A stretch of 7,196 nt of DNA from Clostridia bacterium (lineage in GTDB: Bacteria; Bacillota; Clostridia; Oscillospirales; CAG-272): positions 1-7,196 of the forward strand of contig CAAGJL010000211.1 in the NCBI GenBank assembly GCA_900770145.1, given 5' to 3'. The position numbers and the translations under genes are program-made. The notes beneath the pieces were generated by a model. That model saw nothing but the letters and a program-made list of their open reading frames with translations, was not told where the DNA came from and made no database searches. Positions within the stretch are counted from its first letter, which is position 1. Each line of letters begins with the position of its first letter. Below are positions 1 through 5,113 of the stretch, in pieces.

Positions 1-22
1 CTACACGACGCTCTTCCGATCT
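1..22 (+). other. Illumina TruSeq read-1 adapter remnant (not genomic)
   Basis: The first 22 bases match, from memory, the 3' end of the standard Illumina TruSeq read-1 adapter, ending in the well-known GCTCTTCCGATCT. The open frame of the ketosynthase gene happens to run through it, but the residues it would encode (LHDALPI) do not belong to the protein. Genomic sequence starts at about base 23, so the left edge of the window is a contig end with an untrimmed adapter. Confidence 0.96.
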
Positions 23-516
23 TTTCGCTGCTGTTGGAAACCGGGGATTCCGCCTCCGCCAGAAACGCCACCCGCTATTGCCGGGTGCTTGGCTACGGCA
101 TGGCGCACGCGGCAGTGCCTTACGGCACGGTCAAAGGCTCCGAAAAGGGTCTGACCGACGCGATTCTTGCGGCGCTGGATGACGCGGGGCTTACCGCCGG
201 AGACATGGACGCGGCAGTCGGCTTTGCCAACGGCGTGGCAGACGTGGACGCGATCGAGAACGCGGGGCTTGCCGCCGTGTTCGGCGGGGCGCTCCCTGTG
301 ATTACCGTCAAAGAGCGCGTCGGTGAGGGGCGTGCCGCCACTGCGGCGCTCTCGCTTGCGCACGCGGCGCTTCTGCTGCACGGGGATCTTGCAAACGAGC
401 CGGATACCTACGTAAACGGCAAAAAGGTCGGGGTGGACGGCACCGCGCTTTCCCGCGTGCTGGTCATCTCTTACGCGCCCGGCGGTTCTTATACCGCGGT
501 GGTGCTCGGAAAATAA
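23..516 (+). CDS. Ketosynthase-fold protein, C-terminal part, chain-length-factor-like (5' truncated)
   Basis: This is the C-terminal part, roughly 163 residues, of a FabF-type condensing enzyme; the N-terminal half with the nucleophilic cysteine lies off the contig. The first wholly genomic codon is at 25. The start LLLETGDSASARN...VLGYG matches the FabF strand that precedes the second thiolase half, and ALDDAGLTAGDMD matches the helix before the first catalytic histidine. FabF's NAHGT motif reads FANGV here (His to Asn, codon 229-231). The SSTKSMTGH motif reads TVKERVGEG, keeping the Lys (310-312) but putting Glu (325-327) where the second His belongs. The NSFGFGG gating loop reads ISYAPGG. 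A condensing enzyme without both histidines should not decarboxylate and condense normally, so a non-catalytic partner like KS-beta/chain length factor is inferred. A TTG at 34 could be mistaken for a start but is internal. It lies upstream of fabG in the same direction with an 83-base gap. Confidence 0.8.
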
Positions 517-543
517 CGGCTGATTGTAAAAGTCAGCGTCTCA

Positions 544-566
544 ATCGGAAAACGCGGCTTTCCGAT
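544..566 (+). promoter_or_regulatory. Intergenic hairpin before fabG
   Basis: An 8-bp perfect stem (544-551 with 559-566, ATCGGAAA/TTTCCGAT) closes a 7-base loop in the 83-base gap between the ketosynthase-like gene and fabG. No T-run follows, so it is not a standard intrinsic terminator. It could mark an mRNA processing or stability site that lets fabG and downstream genes be expressed at a different level. I see no convincing sigma-70 promoter or FapR-like operator here. Confidence 0.35.
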
Positions 567-585
567 GGACTACCGGAAAATAATC

Positions 586-592
586 AAAGGAG
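586..592 (+). promoter_or_regulatory. Ribosome binding site of fabG
   Basis: AAAGGAG lies 7 bases upstream of the ATG at 600, near-ideal spacing. This is the only fatty acid gene in the window whose ribosome binding site lies outside another coding region. Confidence 0.8.
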
Positions 593-599
593 AACACAG

Positions 600-1331
600 A
601 TGAAAGTAGCACTGGTAACGGGTGCCTCGCGCGGGATCGGCCGCGCATGCGCCCTTCGGCTGGCAAGGGACGGCTTTACCGTTGTGGTCAACTACGCGCA
701 CAGCGCGAAAGAGGCAGAGGCGGTTCTCGCCGCAATCAGGGAAAACGGCGGGGACGGGATGATCTATCAGGCGGATGTCTCCAAACCGGACGACGTAAAG
801 CGGATGATGCGCGACGTGGCAAAGGCTTACGGGCAGATTGACGTGCTGGTCAACAATGCGGGCATCGTGCGGGACGAATACGTGCTGATGCTGAATCCCG
901 ACACGCTGGACGCGTGCTTTGACCTGAATGTCAAGGGCTACTTTTACTGCGCACAGCAGGCCGTGTTAAAAATGTTCCGCCGGAAGTGCGGGGCAATCAT
1001 CAATATGTCCTCGGTCAGCGGCATTCTTGCCCTGCCGGGGCAGAGTGTGTACGGTGCCACCAAGGGGGCAGTCAACACCATGACCGCCACCATGGCAAAG
1101 GAGCTGGCTCCTTACGGCATCCGTGTCAACGCGGTGGCGCCCGGCTTTATCGAAACCGAAATGCTGGACGCCCTCCCGCCCGAAAAAAAGGAAGAATATC
1201 TGAACGCGATCCCCATGCACCGGCTGGGCTCGGTGGAAGATGTGGCGGGCGTGGTCTCCATGCTTGCCTCGGATGACGCGGCGTATATCACCGGTCAGGT
1301 GATCACCGTGGACGGAGGAATTTCGCTTTGA
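600..1331 (+). CDS. fabG: 3-oxoacyl-ACP reductase FabG
   Basis: This short-chain dehydrogenase/reductase of 243 aa, the usual FabG length, reduces 3-ketoacyl-ACP to 3-hydroxyacyl-ACP with NADPH in the fatty acid elongation cycle in the cytosol. The Rossmann motif VTGASRGIG is at residues 6-14 and NNAG at 85-88. The catalytic tetrad is complete: Asn110, Ser138, Tyr151 and Lys155 (YGATK), which matches E. coli FabG numbering as I recall it. The family's C-terminal ending, TGQVITVDGGISL, is intact. The ATG at 600 is supported by AAAGGAG 7 bases upstream. Its last codons carry the GGAGG ribosome binding site of fabZ, and its TGA shares one base with the fabZ ATG, so the two are probably translationally coupled. 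SDR enzymes vary in substrate, but the fabZ-fabD context makes the FabG role likely. Confidence 0.95.
   Translation: MKVALVTGASRGIGRACALRLARDGFTVVVNYAHSAKEAEAVLAAIRENGGDGMIYQADVSKPDDVKRMMRDVAKAYGQIDVLVNNAGIVRDEYVLMLNPDTLDACFDLNVKGYFYCAQQAVLKMFRRKCGAIINMSSVSGILALPGQSVYGATKGAVNTMTATMAKELAPYGIRVNAVAPGFIETEMLDALPPEKKEEYLNAIPMHRLGSVEDVAGVVSMLASDDAAYITGQVITVDGGISL
1314..1318 (+). promoter_or_regulatory. Ribosome binding site of fabZ, inside fabG
   Basis: GGAGG within the last codons of fabG is 12 bases from the ATG at 1331 and 9 bases from an in-frame TTG at 1328. The spacing slightly favours TTG; codon preference and the TGATG overlap favour ATG. The difference is one residue. Confidence 0.6.
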
Positions 1332-1774
1332 TGAACATATTTGAGGTTAATAAAATCTTAAAACAGCGCCCGCCCTTTCAGATGATCGAGCGGGTCACGG
1401 CGCTGGACGAAAACGGCGCCACCGGCACCAAAACCGTGTCGGCAAACGACCCGTGGTTTGCCGGGCACTTCCCCGGCACCCCGATTTTACCGGGCGTGCT
1501 GATTGTGGAAAGCTGCGCCCAACTTTGCTCCGTGGTGGCACAAAGTGAGGCGGACGGCGACGAGGGGCTGCTGTATGTCCTTTTGAAAGTAGACGGTTTC
1601 AAGTTTCTGAAACCGGTGGTGCCCGGTGACGTGATGGAGATCACCGTCACCAAGAAGAGCCACGGGGGGCCGATGATCTCCTTTGACGCGGTGGTGAATG
1701 TGGCGGGGGCTTGCCGCGCAAAAGGCAGTCTTGCGTTCACCGCCATCCCGCGGGAAACGGTGGAGGAACTGTAA
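1331..1774 (+). CDS. fabZ: 3-hydroxyacyl-ACP dehydratase FabZ
   Basis: This hotdog-fold dehydratase of 147 aa, typical FabZ length, removes water from 3-hydroxyacyl-ACP to give trans-2-enoyl-ACP. The N-terminus, FEVNKILKQRPPFQMIERV, matches the FabZ opening, although the usual PHRYPF is RPPF preceded by KQ. The catalytic histidine is His46 in GHFPGTPILPGVLIVES and the catalytic acid is Glu60, both present. The segment FLKPVVPGD (92-100) matches the FabZ KFRRPVVPGD strand. The ATG at 1331 overlaps the fabG stop by one base (TGATG); a TTG at 1328 is an alternative start. The gene ends in TAATG, overlapping the fabD start by one base, and its last codons carry the fabD ribosome binding site. FabA is less likely, since Glu is present in place of the FabA Asp and no isomerase-type features are visible. 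Confidence 0.93.
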   Translation: MNIFEVNKILKQRPPFQMIERVTALDENGATGTKTVSANDPWFAGHFPGTPILPGVLIVESCAQLCSVVAQSEADGDEGLLYVLLKVDGFKFLKPVVPGDVMEITVTKKSHGGPMISFDAVVNVAGACRAKGSLAFTAIPRETVEEL

Positions 1775-2721
1775 TGGGAAAAACAGCGTTGCTTTTTGCA
1801 GGTCAAGGGGCGCAGGCAGTCGGCATGGGGGCGGATTTTTATGAAACTTCCCCCGCCGCGCGCGCCGTATTTGACATGGGCGAGAAAATTGCCCCCGGCA
1901 TCACGGCGCTGACCTTTCACGGGGACGCGGCAGAACTGGCAAAAACCGAAAACACTCAGCCTTGCCTGTTTCTCACCGATCTTGCCATCGCGGCGGCACT
2001 GCGCGAAAACGGGCTGTGCCCCGGCGCTGTGGCGGGATTTTCGTTAGGGGAGCTCCCCGCGCTTGCCTTTTCGGGATTGCTCACCGAGGAGGACGCGTTC
2101 CGCCTGGTGCTTTTGCGCGGGCAGACCATGGCAAAACTCTCCGGGGAGCATCCGGGCGCTATGGCGGCGGTTCTGAAACTGGACGCCCCCACCGTGGAGG
2201 GGATCTGCGGGCAGTTCACCGAGATCTGGCCCGTCAACTACAACTGCCCGGGGCAGATTTCCTGCGCCGGCAGCAAAGAGCAGATGGACGACTTCTGCGC
2301 CGCCGTGAAAACGGCGGGCGGGAGAGCCGTAAAACTTGCCGTTTCCGGCGCGTTCCACACCCCGTATATGGCGGGCGCGGTGAGCGTGTTGGAGGAACGG
2401 CTGAAAACGCTGACTCCCGGCACGGCAAGCGTGCCGGTGTACGCCAACCGTACGGCGGCGCCCTACGCCGCGGACGGGAGCGATCTTACAGAAACCCTTT
2501 CCCGGCAGGTCGCCTCTCCCGTGCGCTTTGAGCAGACGTTGCGCACCCTTTGGAACGAGGGCTTTGATACCTTTGTGGAGGCAGGCGCGGGCGCCACGCT
2601 TTCGGGCTTTGTGCGCCGCACCCTGCCGGAAGCCACTGTCTTTACCGTAAACAGCGCGGCAGGATTGGAGGAATGGAAAAACGCATGGACGCAAAGTGGA
2701 GAGACTGTATCGAAACACTGA
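1774..2721 (+). CDS. fabD: Malonyl-CoA:ACP transacylase FabD
   Basis: This protein of 315 aa moves malonyl groups from CoA to acyl carrier protein to supply the condensing enzyme. FAGQGAQ at residues 8-14 matches the family's FPGQGSQ oxyanion loop. The nucleophile Ser90 sits in GFSLGE (88-93), where most members have GHSLGE, so the residue before the serine is Phe instead of His. RGQ at 115-117 provides the Arg that binds the malonyl carboxylate. The catalytic His is 195 in SGAFHTPYM, and Gln245 in RQVASPVRF matches the conserved C-terminal Gln. Phe just before the catalytic His resembles the HAFH signature of malonyl-type polyketide acyltransferases, which favours malonyl over methylmalonyl (inference). 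The ATG at 1774 overlaps the fabZ stop and has GGAGG 7 bases upstream (1762-1766). The earlier in-frame start near 1711 would overlap fabZ by over 60 bases and lacks family similarity. Confidence 0.92.
   Translation: MGKTALLFAGQGAQAVGMGADFYETSPAARAVFDMGEKIAPGITALTFHGDAAELAKTENTQPCLFLTDLAIAAALRENGLCPGAVAGFSLGELPALAFSGLLTEEDAFRLVLLRGQTMAKLSGEHPGAMAAVLKLDAPTVEGICGQFTEIWPVNYNCPGQISCAGSKEQMDDFCAAVKTAGGRAVKLAVSGAFHTPYMAGAVSVLEERLKTLTPGTASVPVYANRTAAPYAADGSDLTETLSRQVASPVRFEQTLRTLWNEGFDTFVEAGAGATLSGFVRRTLPEATVFTVNSAAGLEEWKNAWTQSGETVSKH
2667..2671 (+). promoter_or_regulatory. Ribosome binding site of the carboxyltransferase gene, inside fabD
   Basis: GGAGG lies in the fabD coding region. It is only 1 base from the ATG at 2673, too close to use, and 13 bases from the ATG at 2685, long but workable. 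This is why 2685 is chosen as the start of the next gene; neither spacing is ideal. Confidence 0.5.
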
Positions 2722-4235
2722 ACGACAAACGCGCCGAAGCCCTGGCGGCCGGCGGCGCCGCGCGGGTGGAAAAACAGCACGCGGCGGGCAAACTGACCGC
2801 AAGGGAGCGCATGGAGGCGCTGTTTGACGACGGCACCTTTACCGAGCTTGGCAATCTGGCGCTTTCCGCCGCCACCGACTTTGGGATGGAGAAAAAGAAA
2901 AAGCCGGGTGACGGCGTCATCGTGGGCTTCGGAAAAGTGCACGGGCGGCTGACTTTTGCCTCTTCTCAGGATTTTACCGTGGGGGGTGGGTCGCTTGGCG
3001 CCACACACGCGGCAAAAATCTGCCGGGTGATGGATCTTGCGTATGAGAACCGCGCGCCCTTTATCTCCATCAACGACAGCGGCGGCGCGCGCATTGAGGA
3101 GGGCATTGACGCCCTTGCCGGCTATGCGGACATTTTCTTCCGCAATACCAAAGCCTCCGGCGTAATCCCGCAGATCGCGGTGGTGCTGGGGCCCTGCGCC
3201 GGCGGCGCGTGCTACTCCCCTGCCATTTGCGATTTCATCTTTATGACAAACCCGACGGGGCAGATGTACATCACGGGGCCCGCGGTGGTCAAATCGGTCA
3301 CCGGAGAGGAGACCGACGTGCAAAGCCTCGGCGGCGCCGCCGTGCACGCAAGGCAAAGCGGCGTGGCGCATTTTACGGAGGGGGACGACCTCTCGTGCCT
3401 GAACCGCGTGCGCCAACTGCTGGGCTATCTGCCCCAAAACAACGCCGAGAACCCGATGGTCATCAAGGGCAAGGAAACGGATCGCACCGCCACGCTTGCC
3501 GAGATTATCCCCGGTGACGCAAAACTTTCCTATGACGTGCATGAAGTGATTGACACTTTCGCGGATGAAAACAGTTTCTTTGAAGTGCAGAGCGACTATG
3601 CGCAAAACCTGGTGGTCGGCTTTGCCAGACTTTCCGGTAAAACCATCGGCATTGTTGCCAACCAGAGTAAGGTGGCGGCAGGGGCACTCGAAATCAACGC
3701 CTCCGACAAAGGGGCGCGTTTCATCCGTTTCTGCGATTGCTTCAATATCCCGTTGATTTCTCTGGTGGACGTTCCGGCATTCCTGCCCGGCAGCGATCAG
3801 GAGCACGGCGGCATCATCCGCCACGGCGCCAAACTGCTGTATGCCTTTTCGGAGGCGACCGTGCCGAAAATCTGCCTGATCTTACGCAAAGCATACGGCG
3901 GCGCGTACATCGCGATGAACAGCAAAGGCCTCGGCGCGGACGCGGTCTTTGCCCTGCCGATTGCCGAAATCGCGGTGATGGGCGCCTCCGGCGCCGTTGC
4001 CATTGTGGGCGGCAAAGCGTTGAGGGAAGCTGCCGACCCCGCCGCCGAGCGCGCGCGGATGATTGAGGAATACAATCAAAAATTTATGAACCCTTATGTT
4101 GCCGCCGCACACGGCTTTGTGGATGAGGTTATCCACCCGGCAGAGGTGCGCGAAAAACTGCTGGGGGCGCTGGAAATGGCGGCGCACAAACAGCACGCGC
4201 CCGCCCCCCGCAAGCACGGCAACATCCCGCTTTAG
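2685..4235 (+). CDS. Biotin-dependent acyl-CoA carboxyltransferase (PccB/MmdA/transcarboxylase 12S type)
   Basis: This 516-aa protein has two crotonase-like halves and transfers a carboxyl group between carboxybiotin and an acyl-CoA. VEKQHAAGKLTARER (28-42) is the family's N-terminal signature. NDSGGARIEEG (130-140) and GPCAGGACYSPA (169-180) form the CoA half. In the biotin half, GGAYIAM (405-411) and MGASGAVAI (432-440) supply the oxyanion holes. RKHGNIPL at the very end is the canonical C-terminus, so the gene is full length. Family members act on propionyl/methylmalonyl-, acetyl-, glutaconyl- or methylcrotonyl-CoA. At Ile409 propionyl-CoA carboxylases typically have Asp, while acetyl-accepting, decarboxylase and transcarboxylase enzymes have aliphatic residues, which does not settle the substrate. 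The fatty acid operon suggests acetyl-CoA to malonyl-CoA (inference). The start overlaps fabD by 37 bases; an ATG at 2673 is an alternative. It is unlike E. coli AccD/AccA, which are separate and, in AccD, carry a zinc ribbon. Confidence 0.9.
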   Translation: MDAKWRDCIETLNDKRAEALAAGGAARVEKQHAAGKLTARERMEALFDDGTFTELGNLALSAATDFGMEKKKKPGDGVIVGFGKVHGRLTFASSQDFTVGGGSLGATHAAKICRVMDLAYENRAPFISINDSGGARIEEGIDALAGYADIFFRNTKASGVIPQIAVVLGPCAGGACYSPAICDFIFMTNPTGQMYITGPAVVKSVTGEETDVQSLGGAAVHARQSGVAHFTEGDDLSCLNRVRQLLGYLPQNNAENPMVIKGKETDRTATLAEIIPGDAKLSYDVHEVIDTFADENSFFEVQSDYAQNLVVGFARLSGKTIGIVANQSKVAAGALEINASDKGARFIRFCDCFNIPLISLVDVPAFLPGSDQEHGGIIRHGAKLLYAFSEATVPKICLILRKAYGGAYIAMNSKGLGADAVFALPIAEIAVMGASGAVAIVGGKALREAADPAAERARMIEEYNQKFMNPYVAAAHGFVDEVIHPAEVREKLLGALEMAAHKQHAPAPRKHGNIPL

Positions 4236-4259
4236 CCTGATAGGAGGTATCCAAACCCG

Positions 4260-4308
4260 CCTCCGGCGCGTGTATTTCGAAATCTTTGTGACTTTATGTC
4301 GTCGGAGG
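4260..4308 (+). repeat. Hairpin inside the intra-operon gap
   Basis: CCTCCGGCG (4260-4268) pairs with CGTCGGAGG (4300-4308) over 9 positions including one G-U pair. Just after it, GGGC-AAA-GCCC (4307-4317) could form a small alternative hairpin, and GTATTTC (4272-4278) could instead pair with GAAATAC (4348-4354). Several competing local folds are possible; none matches an RNA class I recognise. Confidence 0.45.
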
Positions 4309-4373
4309 GCAAAGCCCGCCTTCCTCCAAAAAGCCGCAAATCTTCCTGAAATACGCGTGTCAGAGGTCGAAGA

Positions 4374-4478
4374 GTTCTCGCGGGACGGATTTTTCGTCAG
4401 GCAAGGCAAAAACGCAAGGAATATTTTATATTCCCGAGTATTTTAACGCAGCTTGATAAGAAATCCGCCCGCGAGAAC
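4374..4478. repeat. 105-base imperfect palindrome, possible dispersed intergenic repeat
   Basis: GTTCTCGCGGG-A-CGGATTT (4374-4392) is complementary to 4461-4478 over 18 bp with one bulged A. Further in, TCAGGC (4397-4402) pairs with GCTTGA (4451-4456), and GGAATAT-TTT-ATATTCC (4418-4434) forms the tip. The AT-rich core differs in composition from the GC-rich genes on either side. The layout resembles small palindromic repeat or MITE-like elements found many times in some genomes. No target duplication is obvious. Copy number cannot be judged from this window. Confidence 0.6.
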
Positions 4479-4486
4479 CGGGTTCG

Positions 4487-4523
4487 GATATCTCCTGTCA
4501 GGCTAAGCGGACAGGAGGATATC
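4487..4523 (+). promoter_or_regulatory. Hairpin that buries the Shine-Dalgarno site of the mmdE-like gene
   Basis: CTCCTGTC (4492-4499) pairs perfectly with GACAGGAG (4510-4517). After one bulged G (4518), five further pairs join GATAT (4487-4491) to ATATC (4519-4523). The 13-bp stem with a 10-base loop covers the whole AGGAGG site (4513-4518) and stops right at the ATG at 4524. The left strand of this stem also lies in the right arm of the 4227-4510 inverted repeat, so the two structures compete. When the long stem forms, the ribosome site is free. Confidence 0.65.
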
Positions 4524-4715
4524 ATGGAAACCACCATTCAAAACGAAGAACTGATTGCCGCGGCGATGACCGTAATCTTAAAAGAAACCGGGCTGGACGC
4601 CTCTAAAATCCGCCTGATTTCCTTCCGTGAAGTGGAAGCAAGCCCGCTGGCACAGTACATAGAGCGATACCGCATCGCCTACAAGAAATATCAGTTGGGG
4701 GATGAATCGGCATGA
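4524..4715 (+). CDS. Small MmdE-like (epsilon) subunit of a biotin-dependent carboxyl-transfer complex
   Basis: This 63-aa soluble protein has no signal peptide or membrane segment. NEELIAAAMTVILKETGLDASKIRLISFREVE (7-38) resembles the short helix-plus-strand motif at the C-terminus of OadG/MmdD chains. As I recall, that motif is also encoded alone as the small MmdE subunit of Veillonella methylmalonyl-CoA decarboxylase, where it helps complex stability. The gene order here (A, then E, then biotin carrier C) matches the mmdA-D-E-C order without the membrane-anchored D. A role as assembly or docking subunit between the carboxyltransferase and the biotin carrier is therefore likely but rests on weak similarity in a short protein. 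AGGAGG is 5 bases from the ATG but can be hidden in a hairpin. The end overlaps the biotin carrier gene by 4 bases (ATGA). Confidence 0.7.
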   Translation: METTIQNEELIAAAMTVILKETGLDASKIRLISFREVEASPLAQYIERYRIAYKKYQLGDESA

Positions 4716-5110
4716 ACAAGTACCGTATTAAAATCAACGGGCATATCTATGAGGCGGAAATTGAGGTGATGGACGGGCAAAACGAAAGTGCGCCCGCCGA
4801 AAAACCCACCCCCGCCAAGGAACTGAAATCCCCGAATTTCTCTCCCATGCCCGCCGGCGCCAAACCGCAGAACGCCGCACCCGCAAAGGGCGCGGTATGC
4901 AGCCCCCTGCCCGGCATCGTGACGAAAATTCTGGTGAACGAGGGCGAGCGGGTGAAAGCGGGTCAGGCGGTGCTGATTCTCGAAGCCATGAAAATGGAAA
5001 ATGAGATTGCCGCCCCTGCGGACGGGATTCTGGACAGATTGGCTGTCGGCGAGGGCGCGCACGTTGCCGCGGGCGTTCCGCTGTTTTCCGTGGTGCCGGA
5101 AAAGGGTTAA
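4712..5110 (+). CDS. Biotin carboxyl carrier protein (transcarboxylase 1.3S / MmdC type)
   Basis: This 132-aa protein carries the biotin that shuttles CO2 between the two carboxyltransferases encoded on either side. The N-terminus MNKYRIKINGHIYEAEIEVM (1-20) is the strand typical of 1.3S and MmdC carriers. A Pro/Ala-rich flexible linker spans about 28-60. The biotinyl domain (about 61-130) has SPLPGIV (64-70) and the biotinylation motif EAMKMEN (91-97), with Lys94 as the modified residue, followed by the hairpin PADGILDRLAVGEGAHVAAG. The AMKM core and the linker-plus-domain layout match 1.3S/OadA-type carriers more than E. coli AccB, although AccB shares the motif. The ATGA overlap with the preceding gene and the GGGGG run 10 bases upstream indicate translational coupling and a weak ribosome site of its own. 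A biotin ligase must be encoded elsewhere. Confidence 0.93.
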   Translation: MNKYRIKINGHIYEAEIEVMDGQNESAPAEKPTPAKELKSPNFSPMPAGAKPQNAAPAKGAVCSPLPGIVTKILVNEGERVKAGQAVLILEAMKMENEIAAPADGILDRLAVGEGAHVAAGVPLFSVVPEKG

Positions 5111-5113
5111 GCG

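Larger units (their letters stand above)
4227..4510. repeat. Long inverted repeat bracketing the intra-operon gap
   Basis: The left arm (4227-4259) starts in the last codons of the carboxyltransferase gene (CCGCTTTAG) and runs to AAACCCG. The right arm (4479-4510) is its inverted copy. I count about 29 matches over 33 aligned positions, with one gap and three substitutions. The arms enclose 219 bases that themselves fold into hairpins at 4260-4308 and 4374-4478. Because IPL-stop is the family's normal protein end, the left arm looks native and the right arm looks like the derived copy. The whole gap (4236-4523) has no convincing gene and is the only long gap in an otherwise overlapping operon. 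Confidence 0.8.

Noticed and set aside
120..516. Ketosynthase-like fragment as a pseudogene
   Set aside because: The frame is open to a normal stop, and the substitutions at catalytic positions are specific while the surrounding fold is well kept. The truncation is caused by the contig edge, not by a mutation.
1711..1773. Upstream-extended start for fabD
   Set aside because: The extension overlaps fabZ, lacks family similarity (MPRKRQSCVHRHPAG) and would bypass the well-spaced GGAGG before the ATG at 1774.
2463..3824. Long open frame of 453 codons on the minus strand
   Set aside because: It lies opposite fabD and the carboxyltransferase, whose motifs are unmistakable. High GC with third-position bias gives such shadow frames, and its product is rich in His/Arg/Gly with no recognisable domain.
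4096..4446. Plus-strand open frame running through the intra-operon gap
   Set aside because: Its first part is the carboxyltransferase gene in another frame and the rest crosses the palindromic repeats. It has no ribosome site and no recognisable motif.
4236..4523. Known riboswitch class or BirA-type biotin operator
   Set aside because: I could not match the region to any conserved riboswitch core I know, and no TTGTTAACC-type biotin operator half-sites are visible.
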